Shown piece after piece: positions 15,601 through 22,210 of a stretch of 37,793 nucleotides of DNA. The first letter of the stretch is position 1; each line of letters opens with the position of its first letter. The stretch is from a virus, in IMG/VR virus record IMGVR_UViG_3300032322_002209, positions 1 to 37,793 of that record. The stretch is one strand, 5' to 3'. A program made the translations under genes and the position numbers. The notes under the pieces were generated by a model that was given only the letters and a program-made list of their open reading frames with translations, ran no database searches and had not been told where the DNA came from.

Positions 15601-15774
15601 CCGGTCAGCCTTTTGCGCAGAGGCGCCGGTCCGCTCCAGAGCATTGCCAGCATCACGCGCCGCTGTCTCGATGGTCTTGAGCGCCTGCTGGCCGGTACGA
15701 CCCGCTTCGACCAATTCGGCCTTGAAGCGTCCGCCATCGACCTGCAGTCGGACCGAGATGTTACGGTTCGCCAT
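12604..15774 (-). CDS. Tail tape measure protein
   Basis: A 1056-residue protein from the ATG at 15774; this start lies inside the end of the chaperone frameshift product, as in lambda, and is preferred over the GTG at 15807. The N-terminal region (VDGGRFKAELVEAGRTGQQALKT) is typical of lambda-like tape measures. A hydrophobic Ala/Gly-rich region (about 195-220) may insert in the membrane. Residues roughly 450-850 are long charged coiled coils rich in Ala, Glu, Arg and Gln. The C-terminal part (PITTQIVGAFPSLFG, GGGFFDGIFNWISGLFGAAHAGG) is the conserved end that contacts the tail tip. The length implies a tail of around 150 nm by the usual 0.15 nm per residue rule. Confidence 0.95.
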   Translation of the reverse strand: MANRNISVRLQVDGGRFKAELVEAGRTGQQALKTIETAARDAGNALERTGASAQKADREQEKLARSAERLKRQYAEGYQAAQEQGRASALLGKGLLTQGEYASVVEGIGRKFTAAGTQARSFGQAVETQGQQARITARQLAQLQPQLNDIFTTLTTGMSPLTVALQQGPQITQIFGGIGATFRAIPPVALGAAAALAAVGIPLAIILSRATDIAAESRTFNVALAAMGRQGQTTAGQLNELVEKLRDVGVARDEARSAISSLIRTPNLPGAEIPRLASMAPDLAAAMGTGTSDAARQLGELATGGYDAIIKLDRALNGFLNPSQRENIRLLAEQGEKSRAYGIAIAALQERIRGLNEQSLSPTEKSINDISRAWDRLVDNLARGAIGRITLQVVEGAISGAANLLAPSQPRVRDPLAEAEDALQMAVERLDRFNRETRLYRDPNAEVVIPGFGYGSPNAVRLQVQEQVEAARAEYERLRQAAEQTQARAQAQAQSPVVTGSAASVPQPLAIGEETARQIADLERRQRIYDVAPARRPLVEAEIQAEITARERNLNALEAEALKRRMVADAAAQQRQQYQDQTRELEIQSRATLTVADAYGQGQSAVIRAEAARQAAVEGYRNGINETARTEEILRTRVMETVEAQARAAFQAELSAQSARRLAEAEAQGTAAVQRAEVAERSLAATRDARAALSLATGAAEERLRASIEATTRAIEAQAAAERARALARERRTSTNDRDIAEREAQAARLSDPAERRAAELAIERERRMQSMRERLGGVDEQVLQAQDAAAAFREQARYFNDIRDQAKSLSSDISNFLVDGFANAGKAGKSVFANLAEGAVGLFRRMAARIAATLIEQKFILPITTQIVGAFPSLFGVVAPQAAAQAGAGAAAASTGGGFFDGIFNWISGLFGAAHAGGLVGIAPSHTRMVALGAFAGAERFHAGGMLGLRPDEVPFVGLRGEEVLTRSDPRHRWNAERLDRMRMPTPANDVRVNVYDMRIGRDQPPARTEQRRGADGKREIAVFIEDKIDEAIRSGRLDRAQGETYGSRRMTKRV

Positions 15775-16446
15775 CCTCGCTCTTGTCGCTTCGCTTTGTG
15801 AGGCCACGCATGAGGCCGGCTTCGGCCGCGGGCAGGAATTCGGCGAGCGCTGGTCGGCTTACGCCGAGCGCATCACCCATGAGAAACACGGCCCCGAAAT
15901 CGAGCCCAACCGGGCCCGCAGGCCCTATCCGAAGTTGCCCTGCGCAGCGTTCCAGAAGGTCCCAGACTTCCCAGCCCTCAGCGGTGGCTGGTTGATCGCG
16001 TTCATAGGGACATTCAGGGCAGCGCCCGGGGCAGGCTGCGCAATAGGCGGGCCCGCCGCCGAAATGCCATTCGGCGCGGGCGCTCAGGCGTTTTTTTCGG
16101 CTTCGATCTCCGCAATCGGGCGTGCATAGATCCGCTCGAAAGCGGCAGCTGCCTGCCAGATCTCCATCAGCGCTTCGACGGCATCAGGGGTGACCGGCGC
16201 CGGGGCGCCCTTATCGTCGGCGATCCCCTCCCAATCGATGATGGAGAGCCGGGCCAGCGCCTTGATGAAGGCGACGCCGCGCAGAGCGTCGATGATTTCG
16301 CTGGCCGTCTCGCCCTCGGTATCGACCCGCACCATGGCGGATTGGGCAGCGAAGAACAGCGCCGTCCCGAATGGACGGACCTTGAGCCGCACACCAGGCA
16401 GGAGATCGAGCCAATAGGGCTCGGCTTTTAGACCAAGGCGGATCAT
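15761..16446 (-). CDS. Tail assembly chaperone fusion (gpGT-like) made by -1 frameshift
   Basis: The short chaperone frame is read to the AAC codon at 16092-16090; after a -1 slip reading continues as CGC CTG AGC GCC to a TAA at 15763-15761, adding 109 residues for a total of 228. The added domain (SARAEWHFGGGPAYCAACPG...) is Cys-rich at first (YCAACPGRCPECPYE) and has no own start codon until far inside, so the frameshift is the natural way to make it. The stop overlaps the tape measure start by 14 bases. In lambda the gpG/gpGT pair coats the tape measure while the tube forms; the layout is the same here. It is evident from the sequence but was missed as a separate frame because it lacks a start. 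Confidence 0.85.
16051..16096 (-). promoter_or_regulatory. Programmed -1 frameshift signal: slippery heptamer plus stem-loop
   Basis: In the gene's sense the zero-frame codons end GAA AAA AAC GCC TGA, giving the canonical heptamer A AAA AAC at 16096-16090. Eight bases later a strong hairpin begins: GCCCGCGCCGAA (16081-16070), loop TGGCAT (16069-16064), TTCGGC (16063-16058), one bulged G (16057), GCGGGC (16056-16051). That is a 12-bp stem with one bulge at the right distance to stimulate slippage. The -1 frame downstream stays open for 109 codons. Confidence 0.87.
16084..16446 (-). CDS. Tail assembly chaperone, short form (gpG-like)
   Basis: A 120-residue helical protein (MIRLGLKAEPYWLDLLPGVR...) between tail tube and tape measure genes, the place of lambda gpG. 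Its ATG at 16446 overlaps the stop of the tail tube gene (ATGA). The end, IAEIEAEKNA, is encoded by the slippery run of seven A residues. Most ribosomes should stop at the TGA at 16086-16084 and give this short form; a minority shifts to the long form. No catalytic motifs are seen. It probably keeps the tape measure soluble and recruits tube subunits during tail assembly. Confidence 0.87.
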   Translation of the reverse strand: MIRLGLKAEPYWLDLLPGVRLKVRPFGTALFFAAQSAMVRVDTEGETASEIIDALRGVAFIKALARLSIIDWEGIADDKGAPAPVTPDAVEALMEIWQAAAAFERIYARPIAEIEAEKNA

Positions 16447-17393
16447 GGCGTGGCTCCATAGGCGGCGACATCATTCTTGAGGATGGCAGTCAGCATGCGT
16501 CCGAGCGTTGGATCCTTGGCGCCGCGAAACTCGAAGGTGACCTGGATGCCGGACGGGCCTTCGATCGGCACAGAGGGGCGAGACAACACTGCCTCGTGAA
16601 CGGTAAATATCAGGCTCGTATTGGCGTCGCGCACATAGCCGAAATCGAGCTCCATGGGCGTACCTGCCGTCGCAGCATCGATCAGCGTCGTCCCGTCCAC
16701 GCGGACCACGATATTACCTGTGCAGGCGGCGACCGTCGGCTCAGCGCTATCGATCAAGCCATCGGATCTGATCGTCTCGATGCGGTCGAGGCCATTGCGA
16801 TAGACGATCTCTGCTGAGACAACGCGCCCCATGGCTGTGCCATTGCGCCGGATCGTGCCCTGGAAGGAGCCGAAGCGTAGCGCGTTGTAGCTCACCGGCG
16901 TCAGGTCGCGATCGACACTGTCCGTGCTCTCTCCCTGCGCGATGAGGGAGAGGGTGGCTCTGGTCAGGCCGTCACGGCGGAGCGGCAGCGTGAAGCTATC
17001 AACGCGGGCGCCAAAATGCGTGCGCCGCAGCGGTACATCCGGGTTGATCGCCTGAAGCGACAGGCTTGGGATGGTGGCGCCGCCGGACTGGAAGCTATGC
17101 GTGAAATTTGTCGTACCCGTCGTGGTCGGCTCCCCCAGCAGCGCCTTGAGCCAAAAGCCGATCTGCCGCGCATCGCAGGGCACCGCGACTTCTCCGTCGC
17201 AGGTAAGAGCGCCAAGCACCGCGGGCGCGGGATCGCGTCCCTCACCAAGCAGATCATTTTCGAGCAGGGGCTGGCGGGCGGATAGCCCGTATCGCGAAAA
17301 GCCAAGCCGGTGATAGCCATCGGACGGTGGTGTTCCGTAGGTCGTCTCATAGGCTGCCATCAGGCGCGCATTTGCACCGAAACCAAGCGCCAT
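16443..17393 (-). CDS. Major tail tube protein
   Basis: A 316-residue protein (MALGFGANARLMAAYETTYGTPPSDGYHRL...) with the start typical of the siphovirus tail tube family found in alphaproteobacterial phages: AAYETTYGTPP at 14-24 and paired beta-rich halves. The segment GLDRIETIRSDGLIDSAEPTVAACTGNIVVR and the ending EGPSGIQVTFEFRGA fit tube monomers that stack as hexamers. It lies between the terminator-like protein and the chaperone genes and overlaps the latter by ATGA. The 57-base gap upstream leaves room for an internal promoter or a high-efficiency ribosome site (GAAAGAGGAGACCCGGC before the ATG), in line with the large amount needed. Confidence 0.88.
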   Translation of the reverse strand: MALGFGANARLMAAYETTYGTPPSDGYHRLGFSRYGLSARQPLLENDLLGEGRDPAPAVLGALTCDGEVAVPCDARQIGFWLKALLGEPTTTGTTNFTHSFQSGGATIPSLSLQAINPDVPLRRTHFGARVDSFTLPLRRDGLTRATLSLIAQGESTDSVDRDLTPVSYNALRFGSFQGTIRRNGTAMGRVVSAEIVYRNGLDRIETIRSDGLIDSAEPTVAACTGNIVVRVDGTTLIDAATAGTPMELDFGYVRDANTSLIFTVHEAVLSRPSVPIEGPSGIQVTFEFRGAKDPTLGRMLTAILKNDVAAYGATP

Positions 17394-17450
17394 GCCGGGT
17401 CTCCTCTTTCTGGTTCAAAGTTTGGGGAACTGCGTCTGGGGGTAGACGCG

Positions 17451-17873
17451 TCAGGTCAGCGGATTGCTCGTCTCGTAGACGAGGCGGATGGGGACGATAG
17501 CAGCCTTGACGTCGGGCCCGCCTTCCGGCGCGGCGCCGTCAAAGTCCGGCGCACCGATCTCCATCTGATCGATTTCTCCGCCCAAGGCGGGATCAACGCC
17601 GAGGACGGTGGCGATGGACGTGAGCAACGTGTCGAGATGCGCGTCGGGATCCCCGGATGCCGAGAACACCTCAAGGCGCGCCGCATGGGTCCAGATGTAG
17701 CTAAGCGGCGATAGCAGAACCTCTGGCTCGCCGATCTCGCCGTCGCGCAGAATGATCAGGCCCTCTGGCGGGATCCTCTCTGGTCGCAGACGGTTCCGCT
17801 CGACTTTTCCCAACGGCACGGTTTGCAGCTGAGCTAATAGAGCCTGCAAGACTTCCTCGCGCTTACTGGCCAT
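17451..17873 (-). CDS. Tail terminator-like protein
   Basis: A 140-residue protein (MASKREEVLQALLAQLQTV...) with a helical N-terminus and beta-rich middle (EGLIILRDGEIGEPEVLLSP, TSIATVLGVDPAL). Proteins of this type sit just before the tail tube gene in many alphaproteobacterial phages and are often mislabelled acyl-CoA transferase; I know no evidence for that activity and see no motif for it. By position and size it is the tail terminator (lambda gpU-like), which caps the tube and joins it to the head. Upstream, the plus-strand cargo cassette now separates it from the other connector genes, so its transcript must cross that cassette or start at a local promoter. Confidence 0.75.
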   Translation of the reverse strand: MASKREEVLQALLAQLQTVPLGKVERNRLRPERIPPEGLIILRDGEIGEPEVLLSPLSYIWTHAARLEVFSASGDPDAHLDTLLTSIATVLGVDPALGGEIDQMEIGAPDFDGAAPEGGPDVKAAIVPIRLVYETSNPLT

Positions 17874-17889
17874 TTACTTGCTCTCAGGT

Positions 17890-17927
17890 GTTATGCTTGA
17901 CATACCGCCCGTTATGCGATACATAAC
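17890..17927 (+). promoter_or_regulatory. Promoter and operator of the higBA-like module
   Basis: A perfect -35 hexamer TTGACA (17897-17902) is followed after 17 bases by TACATA (17920-17925), a moderate -10. The -10 lies within a perfect inverted repeat GTTATG-cgata-CATAAC (17911-17927), and a third GTTATG half-site lies at 17890-17895, 21 bases away, that is two helix turns. This is a typical autoregulation site for a HigA-type repressor. The predicted transcript start falls at or next to the GTG start of the toxin, so its mRNA may be nearly leaderless. Confidence 0.65.
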
Positions 17928-17931
17928 AGCG

Positions 17932-18213
17932 GTGATCAAAAGCTTCGGATGCAAACGCACGGCGCTCGTTTTCACCGGTCAGGTCCCGAAAGGTTTTCCG
18001 TCGGACATCCTGACTGTGGCACGCCGAAAGTTGAGAATGCTGGACTCCGCGATCCGGCTCGATGATCTGCGAGTGCCGCCAAGCAATCACTTGGAGGCAC
18101 TCAAAGGGGATCGGATTGGACAGTACAGCATCCGTATTAACGATCAATGGCGGCTCTGCTTCGTCTGGCAGGATGGAGCCGCGCATGGTGTTGAGATCGT
18201 CGACTATCATTGA
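17932..18213 (+). CDS. higB: HigB/RelE-family toxin
   Basis: A 93-residue protein starting VIKSFGCKRTALVFTGQ, from a GTG at 17932. Family members start M-I-x-S-F, so this start fits best; ATGs at 17878 and 17914 lie before or within the operator. The motifs RRKLRMLDSAIRLDDLRVPPSNHLEALKG, GQYSIRINDQWRLCFVWQ and the ending VEIVDYH are the hallmark of HigB (GraT/HigB-1) toxins, mRNA interferases that cut ribosome-bound messages. The basic Arg and the C-terminal DYH are the usual active-site region. The antitoxin gene follows 11 bases after the stop. The toxin-first order is usual for higBA. Confidence 0.92.
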   Translation: MIKSFGCKRTALVFTGQVPKGFPSDILTVARRKLRMLDSAIRLDDLRVPPSNHLEALKGDRIGQYSIRINDQWRLCFVWQDGAAHGVEIVDYH

Positions 18214-18224
18214 GGAGACGAAGC

Positions 18225-18569
18225 ATGGGTAAGAGGAGAAAATTGATCAGCCGCGACGATCTCTACGCGGGAAAAGTGAACCTGTCGGACGAGTCGACCG
18301 GACAGAACCTGACACTAGTAACGCCCGGAGAGATTCTGCGCGAAGAGTTCATGACGCCGATGGCCATTTCTGCGCGCGCACTGGCGCGCGATATCGAGGT
18401 GCCTGCCAACCGCATTACCGAGATACTGCATGGCGAACGGGCGATCACCGCCGACACAGCGCTGCGCTTGTCCCGTCGTTTCGGCGTCTCTGCTGAATTC
18501 TGGATGAACCTGCAGACGGCGCATGACCTTGAGAAAGCTCGACGGCACTGGCCGACAGCGGCCGAGTAA
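18225..18569 (+). CDS. higA: HigA-family antitoxin with XRE helix-turn-helix
   Basis: A 114-residue protein from the ATG at 18225, with a good ribosome site (GGAG, 8 bases upstream); a frame extension of five codons to 18210 overlaps the toxin and is not used. The core TPGEILREEFMTPMAISARALARDIEVPANRITEILHGERAITADTALRLSRRFGVSAEFWMNLQ is written here only by its ends: TPGEILREEF (about 34-43), the recognition helix area NRITEILHGER, and SAEFWMNLQ. This is the canonical HigA/VapI domain. It has an N-terminal extension of about 30 residues (MGKRRKLISRDD...) compared with the usual 95-105 residue HigA. It should neutralise HigB and bind the palindrome upstream. Confidence 0.92.
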   Translation: MGKRRKLISRDDLYAGKVNLSDESTGQNLTLVTPGEILREEFMTPMAISARALARDIEVPANRITEILHGERAITADTALRLSRRFGVSAEFWMNLQTAHDLEKARRHWPTAAE

Positions 18570-18586
18570 TTCGATCACGGCCAATG

Positions 18587-18600
18587 CCTCAGACCTGAGG
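18587..18600 (+). promoter_or_regulatory. Inverted repeat covering the ribosome site of the next gene
   Basis: CCTCAG-AC-CTGAGG is a perfect 6-bp inverted repeat in the 39-base gap after higA. Its right arm contains GAGG, the likely ribosome site of the gene starting at 18609 (8 bases away). A hairpin here would hide that site; alternatively it is a repressor site. The loop of two bases is tight for an RNA hairpin, so a DNA-binding site or a 4-base loop with a 5-bp stem is equally possible. Confidence 0.35.
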
Positions 18601-18608
18601 TTACACAT

Positions 18609-19367
18609 ATGCACGAGATAGAAATGCATGAGATGTCGGAAGCGTTCTTCCCTTGCTGGAAGGCTGCTGGCATTCACCTAAGCAAGCAAGTCGACGGAGG
18701 CATCCAGTCTTGGTTGCGCGCCCATCCATACCCTCCGTTCCTGGAGCATCTGTCTTTTCGTCTAGGCAACCAGTTGTTCTTCGTGCGTGTGGAGGACGCC
18801 GACGGGAAGGTGCAGGGGCCTGGCAATCCACGTGGGTTTATCACTGCAGCTAAGTCGGCCAATGGCCGGGCCTGCGTCCTGCCTATGAAAAAGAAGCTCT
18901 TCGGCGGTGCCTGGGACGCGGACATGCCCGGATGGGGGCTACTGGATGCGGAGACCAGAAAGCCAATCAATCCAGTCACCCTTGTCACAGACCAGAAGAT
19001 TGAGATGACGCCATGGGAGGTCCATGACATGGCCGTCCAAGTGGTCCGCGACTACCTCGAGAAACAGGGCTTCGAACTGATGTCCTGGCAGGGAAATCCT
19101 GAAGTCGACCCGTCTATTTGGTTTATTGGCAAGACCAAGCGACCCGAATGGGTGGTCGTGCGCTCGGCGAAGTTTCCCGCCAACAGTGCGATGCGGCCAG
19201 GCAACTGGCAATCAATTGCTGCCGGGTGCTCCAAGATGAGTCCTACCGGGCACTTCGCGTCGGTCGCAATTGTGAGCGCCGACCAGCCCTTCGAGTCCGG
19301 TGACGAGCAGCCAGTTCCGCTTTGGCGCGGGCATGGAATGCACGTTCGTTTCACTGGGCTTGAGTAG
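18609..19367 (+). CDS. Unrecognised 252-residue cargo protein
   Basis: I do not recognise a family. The ATG at 18609 has a GAGG site 8 bases before it. The protein is soluble, without signal peptide or membrane segments, and rich in Trp and Phe. Notable blocks are PPFLEHLSFRLGNQLFFVRVEDADG (residues about 42-66), TPWEVHDMAVQVVRDYLEKQGFELMSWQGNPEVDPSIWFIGKTKRPEWVVVRSA, here cited only as the region about 137-188, and GHFASVAIVSADQPF (about 216-230). The middle region, with its beta strand-Trp-Phe-x-x-x pattern, could be a nuclease-like fold but no catalytic set is certain. It lies between higBA and another unknown gene in the same direction, probably one cargo operon carried by the prophage. 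A defence or stress role is conjecture. Confidence 0.8.
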   Translation: MHEIEMHEMSEAFFPCWKAAGIHLSKQVDGGIQSWLRAHPYPPFLEHLSFRLGNQLFFVRVEDADGKVQGPGNPRGFITAAKSANGRACVLPMKKKLFGGAWDADMPGWGLLDAETRKPINPVTLVTDQKIEMTPWEVHDMAVQVVRDYLEKQGFELMSWQGNPEVDPSIWFIGKTKRPEWVVVRSAKFPANSAMRPGNWQSIAAGCSKMSPTGHFASVAIVSADQPFESGDEQPVPLWRGHGMHVRFTGLE

Positions 19368-19396
19368 AACAGCGATCGAGACAGGAAGGGCAAAAG

Positions 19397-20365
19397 ATGC
19401 TTGCGATGATTCCGCACGATTTCGATGTTGCACTCGTATTCCAGGATGACAATTCGTCGCTTTTTGCGGCACGCCGACCAGACGTCTGGCACTTTTTGCT
19501 GGCGACCACCAAGCTAGTCGCGCCGAACCACCAGAGTATCGACATTGGACAGTTTCACTGGCCCCGATACAGCGTTGCCCGCGCCCTTTCCTCGGGTGGC
19601 GGCACGGCTATTCCCGGGCTCGTCCAGCAGATGGGGATCCACGTCAGTGGCGACAACCTCAGCATAACGTTGCGAGGAAGGCAGTACCGCATGCCGGAGA
19701 AGCTGCTCACCGATATGCGCAAGGACCTTCCAATCCTTGAAAGGGCCGCCGCCAAGGTGAAGGCCGTGTCGCCGGGGTTTGAGGTTAGCGGTGCGGTTAC
19801 CTCCCGGGGGCTTCCAGTCGTGGCGGAGCAGCGCTGTCTGGCTGACGCCATCGCCTTCGAGCGAGAAACGCGCAAGACGTTGGAGCCGAGCAACTTCGCC
19901 GTGTACTCAGCCTTTTGCACTTGGCGCGACTTCCTCCACGATGACCCAACTAAGAAGAAAGCCATCGCGACCCGTATGGCGGAAGAGATGATGAATTGGG
20001 ACCCCGATGCGATGGGTGACGACGCCTATTGGGAGTCCGTCTTCGAGATCCAAGAGCGCCTTTGGGGTGACAGGATCTGGGGGCCCGGTGTCGACGCGGA
20101 GGAGGACGTTCTATTCGACGCATTCTTCCGCGCATTCGAACGCCTATCGTCGATCCAGTTTGCTCAGTTCGTCTTAATGAACGGGATGCATCAAGGTGGC
20201 CCGTTTCATGCGTTCGCGACATTATTTCGACTTATTGACCTCGATGTATACAATTATTGGCGTACCCGAGAATTTCAGCCGGATTCTCCGGAAGAACAAG
20301 AGATCAGGACTCAGAGCTCATTTATTGAGCTTTTGGGCTTGAGCGACAGCCACTCAGTGCGATGA
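19397..20365 (+). CDS. Unrecognised 322-residue cargo protein
   Basis: I do not recognise a family. The ATG at 19397 follows AGGAAGGG by 6 bases, and the gene starts 29 bases after the previous one, so they are co-transcribed. It is a soluble protein with a beta-rich first half (HDFDVALVFQDDNSSLFAAR, IDIGQFHWPRYS) and a helical, acidic second half rich in aromatic residues (YWESVFEIQERLWGDRIWGPG, FDAFFRAFERLSSIQFAQFVLMNG). No membrane segment, signal peptide or nuclease motif is apparent. The DNA is slightly AT-richer toward its end than the phage genes. It ends 81 bases before the convergent DUF6441-like gene. It is cargo by orientation and position; its role is open. Confidence 0.8.
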   Translation: MLAMIPHDFDVALVFQDDNSSLFAARRPDVWHFLLATTKLVAPNHQSIDIGQFHWPRYSVARALSSGGGTAIPGLVQQMGIHVSGDNLSITLRGRQYRMPEKLLTDMRKDLPILERAAAKVKAVSPGFEVSGAVTSRGLPVVAEQRCLADAIAFERETRKTLEPSNFAVYSAFCTWRDFLHDDPTKKKAIATRMAEEMMNWDPDAMGDDAYWESVFEIQERLWGDRIWGPGVDAEEDVLFDAFFRAFERLSSIQFAQFVLMNGMHQGGPFHAFATLFRLIDLDVYNYWRTREFQPDSPEEQEIRTQSSFIELLGLSDSHSVR

Positions 20366-20446
20366 CGGGATGAAATTGCGCCGGATAAGCGCTGCCAGAG
20401 ACCGATAGAGACCGAATTGGTCGTTGCTGTTAATAAATATAGTCGG

Positions 20447-21139
20447 CTAGCCGCTACTTCTATCCCGCGCCTCCCACTCCCGCACGACCTGATCCGGCAG
20501 CCGGTTCACCCAGCTTTCCGCTGGTCCACGCCAATCCAGCAGGCGTGGCATCTGAACCTGGCGCACCAGGATGAACATCGGAACCCACTCGACGTTGCGG
20601 CCTGCCTTGATGCGGCGACCGGTTGCCGGCTGCAGCGTTTGGCCGTTCGTGGCGCGAACGACTGGCAGCACAAGCAACAGCACGCCGGGGCGGTTGGTCG
20701 GGACGACTTCGAGATCGCGACCAAAACCGCCGAACTTCGTCCCACTCTGCATGTCGTTCGGCGTCATCCGGCGCCCGCCACCCTTCATGGGCACGTTTTC
20801 CGTCGGGATGGCGAGATAACGTCCGCCGCTGCGTCGGATCAGCGTGCCTTCCTCGAAGGCTGCGATGATATCCGCCGCGCCACCGCGCCCACCCTTGCCG
20901 GGGCGGGCAAAGACCCACGCCGCCGCGCTGAGGCTCTCACCACGTTCGGGATAGACATTGCAGCGCACGGCATTTGCGAGGCGTCGTCCAAGGCCTGCGC
21001 CCGCCACCTGTGCACGCAACTCGCTCTTCAAGCTTTCGCCCGCCTTACGGACGGCCGCCGTGACAGCCGCCTCCGCGACACGAGCTTCACCCGCGAGGAT
21101 CTTGTTCAGATCCCCCTCGATCTGGAGATCAAGCCTCAT
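20447..21139 (-). CDS. DUF6441-family head-tail connector region protein
   Basis: A 230-residue protein matching the DUF6441 type as I recall it (MRLDLQIEGDLNKILAGEARVAEAAVTAAVRKAGESLK..., here only its ends noted, with GGRYLAIPTENVPMKGGG in the middle and LVLPVVRATNGQTLQPATGRR after it). The family is confined to phages and prophages of alphaproteobacteria and lies in the head-tail joining region, comparable in position to HK97 gp10 or lambda gpZ. The ATG at 21139 overlaps the previous stop (ATGA). Just downstream in the phage transcript the plus-strand cargo cassette ends, so the natural next gene, the terminator-like gene, is 2.6 kb away. Confidence 0.82.
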   Translation of the reverse strand: MRLDLQIEGDLNKILAGEARVAEAAVTAAVRKAGESLKSELRAQVAGAGLGRRLANAVRCNVYPERGESLSAAAWVFARPGKGGRGGAADIIAAFEEGTLIRRSGGRYLAIPTENVPMKGGGRRMTPNDMQSGTKFGGFGRDLEVVPTNRPGVLLLVLPVVRATNGQTLQPATGRRIKAGRNVEWVPMFILVRQVQMPRLLDWRGPAESWVNRLPDQVVREWEARDRSSG

Positions 21140-21450
21140 AGCACGACGACATCGAGCCGCAGGATGCGGCCATCCATCGTGGATACCGGCGGCGCTTGCA
21201 CGCGATAGATGACGCCCGACACTTCGAGGGTGTCGCCCTCCGCAATCCCTGACGCTTCTTCAGCGCGGATGTCGAAGAGTGTTGCGTCCTGGACGAGCTT
21301 GGCGCCGCTGATCTCGAACACCGGTTGCGGTTGCACGCGCTGGATCCGCACAGGATGTCCCGCCCCCTGACCCCCACTACGCCAGATCCCGGACTGGGCA
21401 AGGTTGTCGTCAGCAAAGAGGCTCCCGAGTGCGGTGTCGAAAACCGTCAT
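21136..21450 (-). CDS. Head-tail joining protein (gpFII-like)
   Basis: A 104-residue beta-rich protein (MTVFDTALGSLFADDNLAQSG...VSGVIYRVQAPPVSTMDGRIL). Start and spacing, with the ending YRVQ-x-P-x-x-x-DGRI-x-x-L, match the small phage head-tail attachment family (lambda gpFII-like, PF05354 as I recall). In lambda this protein completes the head and provides the site where the tail docks. ATGA overlaps join it to both neighbours, so the three connector genes are coupled. Confidence 0.72.
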   Translation of the reverse strand: MTVFDTALGSLFADDNLAQSGIWRSGGQGAGHPVRIQRVQPQPVFEISGAKLVQDATLFDIRAEEASGIAEGDTLEVSGVIYRVQAPPVSTMDGRILRLDVVVL

Positions 21451-21749
21451 TGCCGACGCTCCTGCAGACGCCCATCGATCCGCCTCAACAACTCGAGTTG
21501 CGCGTTAGCACGCTCCTCGATGCGCGCCAGTCGCTCCACGATCGCTGAGATCGCACGCTGGTCTTCATCGAGACGCTGCTCGACGCGCGCCAGCCGCTGC
21601 TCTTTGACCGTCAGGCGGGATTCGACCGACGAGAACCACCAGACGAACCCGCCGAACTGCACGAGTAGCGTGGTGATGAGCGCAAGCGGAATGCGACGGT
21701 CGATGGTCCAGTGCAAATCGGGTGGATCGCTTTCTTCTGGGGGCGCCAT
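21447..21749 (-). CDS. Small membrane protein with coiled coil
   Basis: The ATG at 21749 gives 100 residues; a TTG two codons upstream is less likely. One transmembrane segment (IPLALITTLLVQFGGFVWWFSSV, about 20-42) is followed by a highly charged heptad-type helix (VEQRLDEDQRAISAIVERLARIEER) to the end. Small proteins like this are common among head genes of alphaproteobacterial prophages, with unknown role. The layout resembles DUF2730 or i-spanin-like proteins, but it is far from the lysis genes. It overlaps the joining protein gene by ATGA. Confidence 0.75.
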   Translation of the reverse strand: MAPPEESDPPDLHWTIDRRIPLALITTLLVQFGGFVWWFSSVESRLTVKEQRLARVEQRLDEDQRAISAIVERLARIEERANAQLELLRRIDGRLQERRQ

Positions 21750-21771
21750 GATCAATCGTGGTCGCGCTTAC

Positions 21772-22107
21772 TCAGTAGCTGCCGTTCAGCCGCAGGCGGC
21801 CGACGGTGTCGCTGGCGCCATTACTGACGGCCTCGACCGCCACACCGATCAGCGTATTGCTGGTCGCTGTCTTGGTGGTCTCCTTCGCCGTGTTGTCCCA
21901 GTAGACTTTGTCACCGACGGCCCATGCCTGGGATGCGGCCTTCTTGAGGTCGAAGACGCCAACCAGCGCGGCTTCGACCGCTTCGCCGATGGAGGCGCTT
22001 GCCGTCGCCACGCCAAAGCTGGCGCCGACCAGCAGACCATCTCCTGCAGAGACGGCATAGGGCGCTGCAAGTGTGATGGTCTTGCCGGGCTGCACATAGT
22101 TCTTCAT
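21772..22107 (-). CDS. DUF2190-family head protein (decoration-like)
   Basis: The real start is the ATG at 22107, which has a strong ribosome site (GGAGAGGAG); the long open frame to 22632 runs through the capsid gene and is a shadow. The 111-residue product (MKNYVQPGKTITLAAPYAVSAGDGLLVG...) is the DUF2190 family: Gly/Ala-rich beta proteins that lie directly after the major capsid gene and are thought to decorate or stabilise the head. The strong ribosome site fits the high copy number expected. A spacer of about 100 bases separates it from the capsid stop. Confidence 0.88.
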   Translation of the reverse strand: MKNYVQPGKTITLAAPYAVSAGDGLLVGASFGVATASASIGEAVEAALVGVFDLKKAASQAWAVGDKVYWDNTAKETTKTATSNTLIGVAVEAVSNGASDTVGRLRLNGSY

Positions 22108-22210
22108 GGAAAACTCCTCTCCAAAAGGCGAAGGGCGGGCGGGCGTAGAGATTTGCGGCTGCCGCCGCAGGGGCCGCCCGTTCTCGTCAGGATGTTGATG
22201 GGGATAGGCG

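Noticed and set aside
17451-17873. Acyl-CoA transferase
   Set aside because: This label is attached to similar phage proteins in databases, but the protein is only 140 residues, lacks any transferase motif and sits in the tail terminator position.
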